Part shown: one piece after another, positions 13,618 to 26,510 of the stretch
Numbering within the stretch: the stretch's first letter is position 1
Layout of the letters: every line of letters starts with the position of its first letter
NCBI RefSeq assembly: GCF_016545825.1
Contig: NC_052614.1
Span: 310,001 to 374,000, forward strand
Direction of reading: 5' to 3'
Source: Eucalyptus grandis
Lineage: Eukaryota; Streptophyta; Magnoliopsida; Myrtales; Myrtaceae
DNA length: 64,000 nucleotides
The notes under the pieces: generated by a model
Told to the model about the DNA's origin: nothing
What the model saw: the letters and a program-made list of their open reading frames with translations, nothing else
Databases searched by the model: none
Translations under genes and position numbers: made by a program

Positions 13618-13925
13618 GTTCCTCGAGTAGTGAAGAGGGTGAGATAGAGCGAGTCAAGAGAGAGATAGAGAGAACACACGACGTCGTTCGGCATGGTTTC
13701 GTTGGATTGCAAAGGCGGCGCTGCAATTCATTGGATGGCGAGCTCCGTCGTGAGTCAGAACGGTCGCGAGGGGAGGAAGAAAGAAAGAGCGTGAGAGAGA
13801 CAAGAACGAATGGGAGAGAGAGAGTTGAAGGAGCGCGTGAAATTAAAAATTAAGAGAGAGAAGGTCTTGGTTTGCGATGGGCCCGCGTAACAAGATGCTT
13901 TTTTGTGGAGACCACAGGAAATTAA
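9545..13925. other. Intergenic DNA, nothing recognised
   Basis: Mixed composition, with CT-rich tracts (about 11070-11091 and 13315-13345) and a GGC trinucleotide run (about 13585-13615) that gives a poly-Ala artefact ORF. I could not assign any ORF here to a protein family and saw no clear transposon ends. Confidence 0.45.
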
Positions 13926-15946
13926 GGGCTTGCTTGTTTGTATTTTTTTCCCCGAAACACAATTTCTGTTCTTTCATTCCGATAAAAAAAAAAAAAATCA
14001 CCGCCCATAACGGCGCAGCTGGCTTGGGCTCTCTCCTCCTCACGAAGGGGAAGAGTTCAAATCCCAGAGGCGTTATTAAGGATTCTTACCTAAAAAACTG
14101 TGGTTATGGGTCTTACAATCGCTCCCCTAGGGTTTACTCTTGGTTGTGGGTCTTACAGTCGCTCATCTAGGGTTTTCTTTCACATTTATCGACTTACGAA
14201 GTTCCCTGGTTACTCAAAACAAAAAAAAAAAAATGTTTGGGGCTGCATGTTTTCATTTTTTTTTTTTGTTTAAGAACATAAATTTTGTTTTTTGTTTCCT
14301 AACAAAAAAAAAAAACAAACACGTTTATTTGCATTTTTGTTCAAAATCGGATTTTTTTGTTCCGAACACAAAAAGAACAGAAATGAGAAACAAAAAAATT
14401 GTTTCTTGTTCTAGAAACGATTTTAAAGAAACACTTCTTCTTCTCTCTCTTCTCTTTTCTTCTTTTTTTCTTTGGCCTGGTCATTGGTCTCGACCATGGC
14501 GACCGGCCGTCGAGGGCCGGCGACACCGTCGAGGGTCGACGACCTTGCTAAAGCGTCGCCGGCCCCGGTGAGGCCGAGCGTCGCCGCCCCGGCGAGGCTC
14601 GGCCTCGCCTTGGCTGGGCGAGCTCGAGCTCGCCGGATCTGGCGAGGCCAAGCTCACCCGGCCAAGGCGGGCCGAGCCTCACCCGCGCCGGGAGACTCGG
14701 CCTCACCTTGGCCGGGCGAGCTCGGGCTCGCCCGATCCGGCGAGGCCGAGCCTCGCCATGGTCCGGGCGAGGCCGAGGCTCGCGGGCCGGCGAGCCTCGC
14801 CGTGGCTAGGCGAGGCTCACCGAAAGAAGAAAAAAATAAAAAAATAAAGAAAAAAAGGAAGAATAAAATAAAAATATTAAAAAATAAAAGAAACAAAAAA
14901 AGAATATAAATTTACCAAACGTGTTTCTATTCATTTTTTATTCCGAACAAATTTACCAAACGCATCTTTCGGTCAAAATTGTTACCACAGAACAGAAACA
15001 CTTTATTCTATTTACGTTCCTTTGAACAATTTTTGAACAAAAACGTTACCAAACGCGCCATTTGTTTACACTTTTGTTCCCGAGAAACAATTTTTATCTC
15101 TCCTATATTTTCCTTATTTCTTTTATTCTTTTTTTTTTTTTTTTTTTTTTTTTGTCGTGGCCTCGGCCATGGTCAGTGACCGACCATCGAGGGTTGGCAA
15201 CCTCGCCGAGCATTGCCGACTCCCAAGAAGGCCAAGCATCACCGACCCTCGGCAAGGCTCAACCTCGCCTTAGTGGGTAGCTCAAGCTCGCCCGGCCCAC
15301 CGAGCCTCGCCGAGGCCACCACTAGGCTCGCGAGTTGTTACGGGTTGCAACGACGGTGTCGGCTTGGGTGGCGGAGAGCGAAGGCGTCGGGCAATAGCGG
15401 CTTCATGGGGGCAAGGCGGAGCGACAGTGTTCGAGCAAAGGTACTTGGTGATAGGCTAAGGGCGGAGGATGGGTTGTAGGCAGCGGCTCAGCGTTGGGTT
15501 GCAAGCGGCGTGGCTGCTACAAGCGAGGCGGACGCGGCAGGGCAACATGGAGCTACGGCAAAGGGCATTTGTGAAGGAAATGAACAGCCTTTTTTTTTTC
15601 TTTTCCCTACTACACACGTCCTCTCATGCATTCTCTTCTGCTACACCCTTTGCTTGACCCTCGTCAACCGATTGCCAACCATGGCCGAGGCCGGCGACTG
15701 GCCAAAAGGAAGAAAAAAAAAGGAAAAAGGAAAAATAAAATAAAAATATTAACAAATTAAAAGAAACAAAAAAATTATACAAGTTTACCAAACGTATTCC
15801 TATTATTTTTCTATTCCGAACATAAATTTTGTGCGATTCTAAATGCGTTCTTTTCTCGTTAAAAAATTGTTCATCGGAACAGAAATAGTTTTTCTATCGA
15901 TGTTCCTTGGAATAATTTTTGAACGGAAACATTACCAAACGCAGCC
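13926..15946. mobile_element. Composite of two PIF/Harbinger-like GC-core elements
   Basis: Starts gggcttgcttgtttg after TAA (13923-13925) and ends accaaacgcagcc before TAA (15947-15949). An internal gttaccaaacgcgcc ending at 15059 matches the right end of this family, so one copy spans 13926-15059. A second copy without its own left end fills 15060-15946. Each has a GC-rich core (about 14475-14820 and 15160-15700) between AT-rich arms with repeated ttaccaaacg and gaacaatttttgaac words. The first copy also contains a SINE-like insertion at about 13998-14233. The long ORFs in the cores are low-complexity Arg/Ala/Pro-rich artefacts. Confidence 0.65.
13998..14233 (+). mobile_element. tRNA-derived SINE candidate
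   Basis: A pol III A-box-like string (ggcgcagctggcttgggc, about 14010) is followed about 35 nt later by a B-box-like string (agttcaaatccc, about 14055). Downstream there is a non-tRNA body with two similar copies of gggtcttaca.tcgctc and a terminal A-rich tail (14218-14233). This order matches plant SINEs. The insertion lies inside the 5' arm of a GC-core element. Target duplications cannot be resolved because both flanks are poly(A). Confidence 0.5.
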
Positions 15947-15949
15947 TAA

Positions 15950-16455
15950 AGGTTTGTTTGTTTGTGTTCTTTTCTTGTTCCTCGGAACACAATTTCTGTT
16001 TTTTTGTTTCAGGGGAACAAAAAAAGAACAAACGCGTTTGTTTACACTTTTGTTCCCGAGAACGATTTGGAACATAAACAATAAGTAGAAAAAACTTATT
16101 TCTTGTTTCCAAAACACTTCGATAAACAATTTTTCTCTCTCCTCATTTTTTTCTTCTTCTCGTTCTTCTTCTTTTTTATTTGGCCGGTCGCCACCATGGC
16201 CGAGGCCTATCGGAAGAAAAATAAAAAGGAAAAATAAAAAAGAGAAAAGGAAAAATAAAATAAAAATATTAAAAAAAGTAAAAGAAACAAAAAAATTATA
16301 CAAGTTTACCAAACGTGTTTATATTCTTTTTCTATTCCAAGAATATAAATTTTGTGCGATTACCAAACGTATTCTTACGTTCAAAAATTGTTTCCAATAA
16401 TTCTATTTCTCGTTCCTTCAAACAATTTTGAACAGAAACGTTACCAAACACACCC
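15950..16455. mobile_element. PIF/Harbinger-like element with minimal GC core
   Basis: Flanked by TAA on both sides (15947-15949 and 16456-16458). The right end gttaccaaacacaccc fits the family; the left end aggtttgtttgtttgtg is a degenerate version. The centre retains only a short core (about 16182-16212: ttggccggtcgccaccatgg...). It is therefore a small-core relative of the elements at 13926, 48377 and 49677. Confidence 0.65.
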
Positions 16456-16458
16456 TAA

Positions 16459-19400
16459 ATCTATCCACAAACTTAAAGAAATTCATGAATAAAATGCGAT
16501 TGTTACATGTTGAAATCCGGTTCTACCTTATTCTTTCCTTCTTCTTTTTTTTCCTTCTCTAATAGGATCATATTTCTGGATGGCCATTAAAATAAAACAA
16601 AATAAAGCACAAGGCATATTATAAGTAATTAAATAATATATTTTATTTTTCATATATAACAATCCCCACTTAATAATCAAATATATAATGCTTTTCTTAA
16701 TAATATGTACTAAAAAAATAAACATATCCAAAAGATGGGATAATCCCCACGTGTGTAGTGTATGCATGAAGGTGAAATTTGCCTTAGAGTTTTATGGTTC
16801 AATATACGGTTTGCAAAATTACGCCCACGCTATATTTGAGTTCATCGTGCTCTTGATGGCAGCACTTTTATCGGCCTTATGCTGCTTACTCAAAGGATTT
16901 TCCTCACCTTTTTACTTACGAAGGCAACCTCACCGAAAGTGTTCACAACTGTTCTAGCACTCCACCTAAAAAAGTCATGAGAACCCTTAATGATAAAGAT
17001 TCGACCTATCTCGTTGTGAAATAAAAGCGCATTAGCTAGATATAGGATATAAAGCACAATGCACTCGAATTGTAATTCAAATACCGCACTTTTTGGATGG
17101 TCCATAATAGCAAAAATGACACCGATAGTCTTTAATCTTTAGTCCAATATGTAATGACGTTCTTAAACTTTTAATTTGTTGAATATCATTCGTAAACTAT
17201 TCTTAAATGTTCAATCTAGTACCTAAAGTATATGTAAAGGCTCAATTCCATCCTTCTCTTAATTCTAGTTAATGAAATTTGCCGATGTGACTTAAGATCC
17301 ACTAAGTTCGAATGGTGGACCAAAGAAAGTTATCCATGATAATTTACGCAAAATATTCATGTCAAATCATAATACAATGATTACGACACAATAACACTCT
17401 AATTGTACTTTTCGTAGATAAAGAAAAGCATGGATGCGTTAAGTCATCATTTTTAAATATCAAACTTAGCATTATAATAATCAATGTCATCAAATAATAT
17501 ATAATTTGTCATTAAAGCGAAATAAAGGATTGTATTGGTTATTTACCAAAAATTCGGAAATTGCACTGAATAAACTAAAAATTCAGAGACATCATCACAT
17601 ATAAGGTTAAGGTTGAGGAATTTTGATCATTTTCTTTTAAAATAAAGTTAACCTTTCAATTCTCAAAGCATGATTTTCAAAGAAACAATAAATGGTTTTT
17701 ATTTATATGGACTTCATCGCGGAGGATTATCTTTTGACCATCTCTCTAGATCGATAACGGTCCCAAGAATCGCTTGAATGCAGATCATTCGTCCCCCCAT
17801 GCGTTGTCTGCTCAACGTGAGCACGACGTTTGTCCACCCCCATCGTCGGTCCCATCTCACCTTTATCCAAATCTCGACAAACTTTGCTCTATCCTCCTCT
17901 AATCCTCTTCGTACCCATTAGCCGCCTTATGTCTGATCGCGGCGCGTCCCCTGTCCTATCAGCTGTCAAGCCACGGCACAACCCACCACCATCATTAGTT
18001 GATAATATTTAAGATACAATTTGCGAGAAATTATAGGTCAAGAAAGTATATCAGAATTACGAGTTTTACTAACTTTAAATGTGGATATATAGGTTGATCG
18101 TATAGTGATAGTGAAAATTTTATTGCCATTGTAATTGTTGACAGGTATCAATATTTCCCGAAATATGTATTGGATAACTAACAAAGTTTAAATTCACCGA
18201 ATTGTGATATTCCATTCCTAGCATCCGATAGCTTTTGTTGATAATTTAAATATGCTCAAAATATTTTCTAACCTATTGGTATTTAGAACATATACTGAAT
18301 CTATTTTTATTTATGGAAATGTGAAAAAGAAAATTATCACCAAAGTATTAAGTATTTTCGCCCTCTCATCCAATAAGCCTATTGTCACTCTTTCACATGA
18401 AAACCCCTCGTTCATTTACACCCCGAGTTTTAATCCTAATTTTATCATGCATGATCTCACTCTTTTTAACTCTTACCCATTAATGCAGCCTGAATCTTCA
18501 TTCATGCGCCTACTTGGCTAACCCATCTAGTAAAAGAAACAAGTTACAAAACAAGGGTAGAGGACAGAATAAAGAATGAAAATAAGGGAAGAAAGCTACA
18601 AGGAAGAAACAACCAACAAAATAAAAGAAAGAGATGGAGAGAGAGAGGGAGGCCTTCCTCGAAATTTCCAAACAAAATTCTTGCACAAGTTATGACAAAT
18701 TGAGGGTTGTCATGTGAAGGCTTTATCTATGAGTAAGCAAATTTGAAAATATCTCCTTTGAGGTAGCTTGGATAAGGGAAATATTTGTTGGGTTGTCTTG
18801 ACAATCAAGTTCTTGGACTTTGAATAAGTGAAAATTTTAGGAACTAAGTTGGATTGATCTACTTGGTATTCTTGAACTTGACTGGTTGATGTTTATTTAT
18901 CTAATTTAAATTATGATATTAAGCGTAATTGGACTTCAAGAATGGCACGTTCAAGTATTGTGATTTTCTGACTTAAATTGGAAAATTTTTCCACATGCCT
19001 AGAATATATTTGAGTGATTACCAAAAGGTTTAATTGCATGTTGGGTGAAAAAATAAAATGGCATAGCTAAGCTAAAAGGCATTTTCATAATTTCAATCCA
19101 ATTTAGATATGTTCAAGACGTCGATGTTCACTATCAAAGATATCAATGTCATCTGTGTTCAAGTTGTCAACTGTCACTTGACAATGATAATAAAAAATTG
19201 GTCATATTTTGTATCAACAATAGTGTAATTTCAATATAAATGAAAATTGTAAGAAGTTACTTAAATCATAAAAAATTGATCATCTAAGGAAAATTTATCC
19301 CAATGATCCATGAATGTATAAAAGCTTCCGATTAGATGACGAGGGTATGGTGAAAAGAGGATGAAAGTACTTATGTTGAAATGCACGTAAAAATTTGATT

Positions 19401-19618
19401 GCCTAGGATATGCGAAGAGATTAGTGCATGAGTATTTGCAATGGCGGTTAGCAAAATATACGTAACATTTATGGTTTATAATGAACTGTGTGCGTATGAT
19501 GTCATGTGATGGAAACATTTACCATGGTCTATTTGCCAGGGAGTGAATTCTCTCATATGAGTATGTGCTCTAACAAAAGACGTGTTTTACCGTCTAAGAT
19601 GGGTCTCCACAAGATTAA
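16459..19618. other. AT-rich intergenic DNA with a diverged MITE relic
   Basis: No gene recognised. The stretch at about 17105-17300 (aaaatgacaccgatagtc..., ...ttaatttgttgaatatcatt) resembles the arm of the foldback element near 25 kb and looks like an old relic of that family. The remainder is AT-rich without clear structure. Confidence 0.4.
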
Positions 19619-20436
19619 GGGCCTATATGGTAATATTTATGTTTCTCCCAATTTTTGTTCTTTTGTTTCTTGGAACAAAAAAAAAAAAAAAAAACCAGAA
19701 ATTTATTTGGTAACATCAACTTATTTTTTTAATCCCCGAATATAAAAGTAGCTAGGAAATAGATTTATAATGAAAACAAAAAAACAAAAAAAGTTGTTTC
19801 TTGTTCCTGGGAACAATTTCTAGAAATAAGCCATTTTTTTCTTTTCTATTTTTCTTTTGTTATTCTTCCTTGCCACGGCTACCGCTAGCTCCTGCCCATC
19901 ATCGCCCACCTCCGGCCACCCGCGGCCATCGATCGCCACCGCCACTTTTGTTTGACCATCAACCGTTGTTGTCGCCCGCCACCAACAACTCACCGGCCGT
20001 CGCCGTCGGCCGACAATCGCCACGACCGCCGGCAACCCGCCGTCAACGCCCCGCCGGCCGCTCAATTGTCGATAGCCCGCTGTCAGCTGCTGGCCCGTCA
20101 CCGCCACTTACCACCGCACAACCATCGCCCACGGTCTATCGGCCACCACTACCACCCCCCGCCATCGGCGGTGGCGGTCGATAGGCTATGGGCAAGCAAT
20201 TGTGCGGCAACGGCCGGTGGGTTATGGGCAACTGTCGACAATCTATGAGTAAGAAGAAAAAACAAATAAATACAAAAAATTATGTATCGTGCCAAACACA
20301 TTTTTATTCTTTTTTCTATTCTGAGAATAGAAATTTGTTATAATTACCAAACATGTTATTTTACTCGAAATGATTATAGGGAGTCGAAATAGAAAAGAAA
20401 TTATTCCCTGGAGTATAAATGTTACCATGCGCGCCC
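19619..20436. mobile_element. PIF/Harbinger-like GC-core element
   Basis: Element of 818 bp with left end GGGCCTATATGGTAATATTT and right end gttaccatgcgcgccc (inverted repeats), flanked by TAA on both sides (19616-19618 and 20437-20439). The core at about 19872-20245 is C-rich on the plus strand (ccaccgccac, gccaccaac words). Its ORFs are Pro/His/Arg-rich compositional artefacts. No transposase. Confidence 0.78.
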
Positions 20437-21638
20437 TAAGAGGACATGAAGTCCTCTGATTAACACGCAAAATGATATAACTTGTGTCATTTGGGATGTA
20501 ATATTATAGAATAGCCATCATCATGTGATTATATAATGTTGTATTTATCTTTATTGATATAGAGGATACTCGTAATAGATAGGCAGAGCCAAGATGATGG
20601 TAACGATGTAGCAAAAATGTGTTTGGGATTCCGTCTCCCATGAGTTGTTGGTGAAAATGCCTCACGAGCTAAAATGCCTTGTTAGTCGAGATGATGCCTA
20701 CCCAATGACATGTAAGGAATAGATTTTCGGATGTGTACATTAGTGCTCATCACAAGATTTATATGTTCATTTGTGTTCATTTAATTGTTTACCTGAATGT
20801 CAACTTATGGCATTTATGTTTATTCTCGGCACACGTGGATAAACCGTGGATTGCATTATCTTAAATTAACTTAAATAGTTTGTTTTGGAAGTGAATGTGA
20901 TACCCATTCTTTTGGGGATGTTGATCTTCTTATTACTAAAGTGAGCAAGTAGTGAGGAAAATTTGACATGGTCGGTTAGTCAATAACAGCTTTTGTGAAT
21001 ATGTGGATTTTTATACGTAATCGCAAAAAATGAATTGATGAACATGTTTGATTGGTTTTTGTTGAATTATATCATTACCTCTAAATGATATGTGATATTA
21101 CTCGTCTTGAATTCATGTGGTTTTGTTTTATACCGAGTGGAGTGAGATGATGGCATGGAATATTACACTTAAAAAATTTCATTTACTAAGTTCAGGTTGA
21201 CCCCAAATTTTATAGATTGTTGTGTTCATAGTTGAGGAATATTTAGTTTAGTGCTTCTGAAGACATCTTTGAGGACTGGGTCAGGAGTGCGCAACAAAAA
21301 TAAGAGAGCACAGTTCAAATTATATGGAAATTTCAGGCGCAATAGATTTAATCCAGTGTGGGTAAGCATTGATAGAGCGGCAGCATGTGCTCATCTCATA
21401 CTTGGAAATAGCATATGTGACTATAGGGAATGACGGCGAACCTCCGTCCATGGCTTAATAAATGAGCTATGATTGGAAATTAGACAGGATAATTAAAACC
21501 TTAAATTGAATCGTCTCACAAGACTTCAACACATACTTATGCTCATGAAACCCCTAATGAAACTGGAGAACAGATCGAATCAGGGGGTGTGTAATTAATT
21601 GAGTTCAAGAGGATCAATATGTTCAATGTAACATTTAC

Positions 21639-21643
<5 letters not shown>

Positions 21644-21686
<43 letters not shown>
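21644..21686. repeat. (AT)n microsatellite
   Basis: About 21 uninterrupted AT units, between two copies of the word gttcaatgtaac. Confidence 0.95.
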
Positions 21687-21689
<3 letters not shown>

Positions 21690-21761
21690 CAATGTAACGA
21701 GCAAATAGCAAAATATACATGGACCTTTATGTCATATTTTCCAACCATCTATTTTAAATTT

Positions 21762-22053
21762 GAGTTAATATCACGAAAAATCTCAAATCAATTTATTTAT
21801 GACAAATTTACCAAAATTAATTTTTGACCACTAAAAACACATAATTGGTAAATCTGTGATAGATTTATAAACTTCTCAAACTAATACATTTATGATAAAT
21901 TTATTCTCTATTAGTTTTTGTTAAATCGAATTAATATTACGAAAAATCACAAATTTTACCACAAATGGTACTCCCGTTAATTGCCACATACCATCCAATT
22001 CAATAATTTGATAGTAAAATTTAATAAAAACTAACGGAGAGTAAATCTGTTTT

Positions 22054-22106
<53 letters not shown>

Positions 22107-22189
22107 TTTAGGATTTTTTTAGTAAAAAAACTAATTTTGAATAAATTTATTATAAATGTACAAATTTAAGGTTTTTATGGTATTAACTC
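21762..22189. mobile_element. Long-TIR MITE with 9-bp target duplication (Mutator-like)
   Basis: The left end GAGTTAATATCACGAAAAAT and the complement of the right end GAGTTAATACCATAAAAACC form inverted repeats. Flanks are TTTAAATTT (21753-21761) and TTTAATTTT (22190-22198), matching at 8 of 9 positions. Arms carry the word gacaaatttacc. The centre includes an AT microsatellite (about 22052-22105). Non-coding. Confidence 0.7.
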
Positions 22190-24009
22190 TTTAATTTTGG
22201 CTGATTAAACCACTCCAATAGCTTTGGCAATATGAATAGAGAAAAGAGAAACACAAACACTCCTATCGTTTTCATGTTAGCCAGCACATCACTTGAATGA
22301 ATCAAATGGACGTGCCGTGACAGACTCCCACGAAGGCCAAGTTCCACCCCACTCTCCACCACAGATGGTGGTGGCACACCATCCTCGACCCTCAGTCTGC
22401 ATTTGCTCAGCCATTTCAAGAATGCTGAGTCATCTTATTCTTTCTTCCACGTTCATCGGCCTGCTCTTATACGGTTTTTCTCTTGGTTAGGACGACATTA
22501 TCAAAGATGCGATCTGAGACAAGAGTTAAAGGTTCCGCGATGGTTTTCCAGATCGATCGAAACTGATGTAATGCCCACGTGACGTGCCGGAGAATCCAGA
22601 CTTTGCCAGTACTACCAGCCCCCACGCATTTACTATTGCTAGTCATTTCTTGGAACGTGCACTCAGACAGGAAGTCTTTTCCAGGGGATGTTTCTACCGT
22701 AATCTTTACTATCACATCTCTCGAGGATACTTATTAAATAACCATTTGAAAAGATCGTGCCGTTTTCAATAGATCAACTGATTTTGTGTTGTGAGATCGC
22801 TACTTTGATAGTTAAAATAATTCTGAAAATCAAAGAAGTGTCTTGACATAATCCTTAGTTTATTTAAGGAGCAATAGCAAATTTTCCATCCCCCAACTTG
22901 ACGAGAGCTAAAGTGTTGCATATTTCTAAAAGGATTGGGATTCTTCTTTTGGATATATTCTTATCATCAATTTATACTCCTTAAATGGATGACACGTGGC
23001 TTTTAATGAATGTGATGCGTTTTTTCTATTTCTTTTTTTTTTCATATTTTCTTTTTGTTTTCTTTTTCTCCCTTCCCTAGACAACCACTTATCACTTCAC
23101 ATCAACCCTTGCCACTATGGTTTGTTGCACAATGTACTCCACGTCTAGCCCCCACAAGCACCATCGCACATCCCTCTCACTCTTTCCCAAGATCAAGGGT
23201 AGTGGCTCTTAACCATCACTAGTCTTATATTGTTGATACAATGTTTGATTTTAATCGTCGAGTTCTCATCTAGAGTGAGAAGACATGAATACAATTCATG
23301 ATGAAATTGTGTTTGAATAATGTGAGTTAATTTAACATTCTCTCTCACATGTAAACACAAATAAAATTGCGTGAAGAACGTGGATACAGCTGAAGAATTG
23401 TAAAAATAAGTAAGAACAGGAAAATCATGTATGAAAAATTATTAAACGGGGCACAAAGAAATGAAACGGCCACGTCACATGCAAAAATTTAATCTGTATG
23501 AATATTAAGTTATTACGGTGAGTATGTATATAAAAGGATTTGAGGTCACTTCGTATTCGTCAAATCATTGACAGCGTCACTTCATGAGGTGATACAATTT
23601 ATAAAAAAAAAAAAAAAACGGTTGATTGAAAATACTATGCCCAGTCATATTATTGGAAAAATAAATTGACTTGTCGAAAAAGAAAAGGAACCTTCTTTTA
23701 CTGTTTGACAGCTATTTTTTTCTTCCTTTTTTTTTTGTCGAACCTTTTTTTTTTTTATTTTGAGTGGATGCTATCTTTTAATTTTAAACGACCAATGTAG
23801 AAGATGTGAGAGGAAAATAAAGTTTTTGATTGTTTGGGAAATGGAATAAGATGGGGGGAGCTTTTTTTTTTTCTTTTGGTCGGGAGATGGAGGGAGTTGG
23901 AAAGTGAGATGAAACACTCTCTTGTGCTTACATCTTCTTGCAAATTTGCAAGTGATACAGAGTGAAATCAATGTGTTTATTTGGCCTTCATGATGTCCCA
24001 ATATTTATG
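22190..24009. other. Intergenic DNA, nothing recognised
   Basis: Short ORFs only, with no domain signal, and homopolymer-rich stretches (23030-23060, 23700-23760). Confidence 0.4.
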
Positions 24010-24231
24010 ATGTGTTTATTTCGCGAAAAATAGATGATTTAAAAAAAAACTAAAAATGATTACTTATATTATTTACTAAATAAATAAATAAATAAATCTT
24101 ATCATTTACAAAAATATTTAGATATGAATTATTAACAATAATAAAAATAATTTTCATAGACTAATTATTTCAAACAACATAAATAATCATTTTAAATTAT
24201 TTAAATTATTTTTCGCAAAATAAACGGAACT
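24010..24231. mobile_element. Short AT-rich MITE
   Basis: The left end gtgtttatttcgcgaaaaat and the complement of the right end ccgtttattttgcgaaaaat are inverted repeats enclosing about 180 bp of AT-rich DNA. No clear target duplication was found. Confidence 0.5.
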
Positions 24232-25142
24232 TATTGAAAGGTCATGTTACAAATTACTTATTGATAACATAGAATTTTACAGCTTTTTATCTTATCGTCT
24301 ATCCCCTTATCCAAAGCCTAAAGCGTTATGCCTTCTGCTTTTTTTTCTTTCTTTTTATTCGGAATCCCTTCTGCTTTACTTTTGTTTACTTTTTCACTTT
24401 TCCTTTTACTGACAATCGAATAACAATGCTTTTTACTATGGGCACTTGTCACTTTTTCCGCCAAAAAAAAATTTTCTTTTTTAACCTTTTGGGTCACCGA
24501 CGACATCTTTTTTTTTTTTTTATCTGATTTTGGTCGGAGTTTTTCTTTTGGTTATTTTGACCTGAACACATCTTTTCAAGTTAAGAAGGTTCACGTGCTA
24601 AACAAGTAAATAACGGGAGAAATTTCAAAAAGTATTTATAAGAACAGTGATTTCTATAATATCACTGTCATAGGTAAGTTATTATCAATTTTCTCAAGTT
24701 ATTTTTTAAAATTTCTTCATAATCATTTTTTAAATTATATCTACCATTATAAATTCACCATAGTTTCGACTAAATGGGGAATGGCCTACTCCAACATGTC
24801 ATGCCATGCCCACTAAAAATTATTTGAAATTACATATTGGCAGTAGACTGTTCTTACATACATAATTCGAAAACTATCATACGGGCATATTAGAAATTAA
24901 TTGGATTACTAGCAACGAATGAATTTCAGTCCTAAGTGTCTTTGCCTAGTTTCATCATGCCTAAAATATTATTATATTTTTCTATAAAAGAAAGGAATAA
25001 TAACAAAAATGGTCATGAGTCGTCATTAGATTTTTAATTTGTTTAATATAATCATGAACTATAAGTGAATGTTCAATATAATCCTTTATTTTACTCAAAT
25101 GACAAATTAGACTTTATTTGATGACGTAGACTTTATAAGTAG

Positions 25143-25276
25143 ATATTGTTAACATGAACAAATGGAAAAAGGATGATATTGAATATTTTTATACAACATA
25201 GACTGTATAAAAATATTCAAAGTGTTGTATAAAAATATTCAATATCATCTTTTTCCATTAGTTCATGTTAACAATA
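25143..25276. repeat. Near-perfect 55-bp inverted repeat (hairpin)
   Basis: The left arm 25143-25198 (attgttaacatgaacaaatg...) recurs inverted at 25223-25276 (...ttagttcatgttaacaat), with a 24-bp loop. Over the arms almost every base pairs. It adjoins the foldback MITE at 25312 and shares its gatattgaatatttttataca word. Confidence 0.85.
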
Positions 25277-25311
25277 TATACATATGAATATCTTACGTAC
25301 ATATATATTTT

Positions 25312-25480
25312 GGGAAATGACACAAATGGTTAATGAGAATGATATTGAATATTTTTATACAATCTATAGATTATGTTGAACATTTACCAATTAATTAAGG
25401 ACCACACTGAACAAATTTAAAGTCCATGGATGATGATGTACATTTGGCTAAATCTCATGAACCATTTGTGTCATTTCTCC
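25312..25480. mobile_element. Small foldback MITE of 169 bp
   Basis: The left end GGGAAATGACACAAATGGTT and the complement of the right end GGAGAAATGACACAAATGGT are inverted repeats of about 25 bp. A partial copy of the same end occurs near 25000 (acaaaaatggtcatgag), so the 25.0-25.48 kb stretch is a nest of this family. Confidence 0.65.
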
Positions 25481-25648
25481 AAAAATAAAAAAAAAAAATG
25501 ATAGGGCCAGTCTAGGCAGGGAGGGCAAGCTAGCCCTAAGAAAGGGTTGCTTGCCTAGGCCCACAGATTTTTGCTCTAGGTTAATGGGCTTGGGCAAGCC
25601 CAATGAGCTAGCTATGTAAGTTTGAATATGCTTCGTAAGTTTTCAACT

Positions 25649-26510
25649 CCTTTTGTTTTGTGAAAAATATTACATTTCTAGAAAATGTTTTCTATGGGGT
25701 CATTTTCCAAGAAAATGGCAATATTTTTCGATATTAGGCTAAAATATGAAAAAGAACTAGAATATATTTTCCGTCATTTGGACAAGAAATTTTGATTTGA
25801 TTTCCTAATGACACTTACACTATCTAAGCACTAGTAATTTGCGCACAGAGAGTCCAAGAACTAGCCACTAGGATGGGCATTAAGATCCCGGGTCTAAACT
25901 CGATGCACCCAAACTCAAGCACCTAGGCCCAAGCCTTGGCATTGATGGACCCAAACATGGTCACTGGGGTCTGGGCCTTAGTCTTGATGGACCTAGGCTC
26001 AGGAACATGACCTTAGCCCAAGTGTTGGGGATACGAGCATAGCCTTTGTGGACTCATGCCCGGGTGTAAAAGATCCGGCACAGGTACCAAGGCCCCACAC
26101 TTGAACTTTTGTGGACTTCGGCTTGAATGTCTGTGCATCGGGCACGAGCACAAGGGCCTTTGGCTTGGCCTCGATGGATCTAGGCGAGGATGCTGGGACC
26201 TAAGCAATGGGCACTAGAGGCTTGGGCTCAGCCTCGAGGGACTTGGATGTCGGTGCTAGGGAACTAGATATAAATACCAAGGCCGTAAGCCTAAGCGCCA
26301 AGAACTTGGTAATGAGCATTAGGGTTTCGTGCCCAAGTATAGATTTTTTGGTCTAAATGTTAATATCTAGTTATATTTTGGAAAATGATTTTCTAATTTT
26401 TTTAAAAGAAATTATTTTCTTGAACCAAGCACAAATTTTCCTTTAACTCATTTTCCTAATCAATCCAAATGCCAAAAAAGAGAAAAATATTTTTCATAAA
26501 ACAAACAGGG
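25649..26510. mobile_element. TIR element with repetitive core and 3-bp duplication
   Basis: The left end CCTTTTGTTTTGTGAAAAAT and the complement of the right end CCCTGTTTGTTTTATGAAAA are inverted repeats, flanked by ACT on both sides (25646-25648 and 26511-26513). The interior (about 25870-26345) is a run of imperfect short repeats with words such as gatggacc, ctaggc and cttgg. ORFs inside are not protein-like. It is 862 bp long, close to the GC-core elements with other ends. Confidence 0.65.

Noticed and set aside
13349..13630. ORF ending in a poly-Ala tract
   Set aside because: The Ala run is a GGC trinucleotide repeat, and the N-terminal part is translated from a T-rich tract.
14010..14070. 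A tRNA gene suggested by the A- and B-box-like strings
   Set aside because: No cloverleaf with acceptor stem can be formed; a SINE head fits better.
14472..14909. 145-codon Ala/Arg/Pro-rich ORF
   Set aside because: Lies in a transposon GC core and repeats the same word as the other cores; its tail runs into A-rich arm sequence giving poly-Lys.
25870..26345. CRISPR-like or satellite array
   Set aside because: Repeats are imperfect with no constant spacer, and the stretch lies inside a TIR element in plant nuclear DNA.
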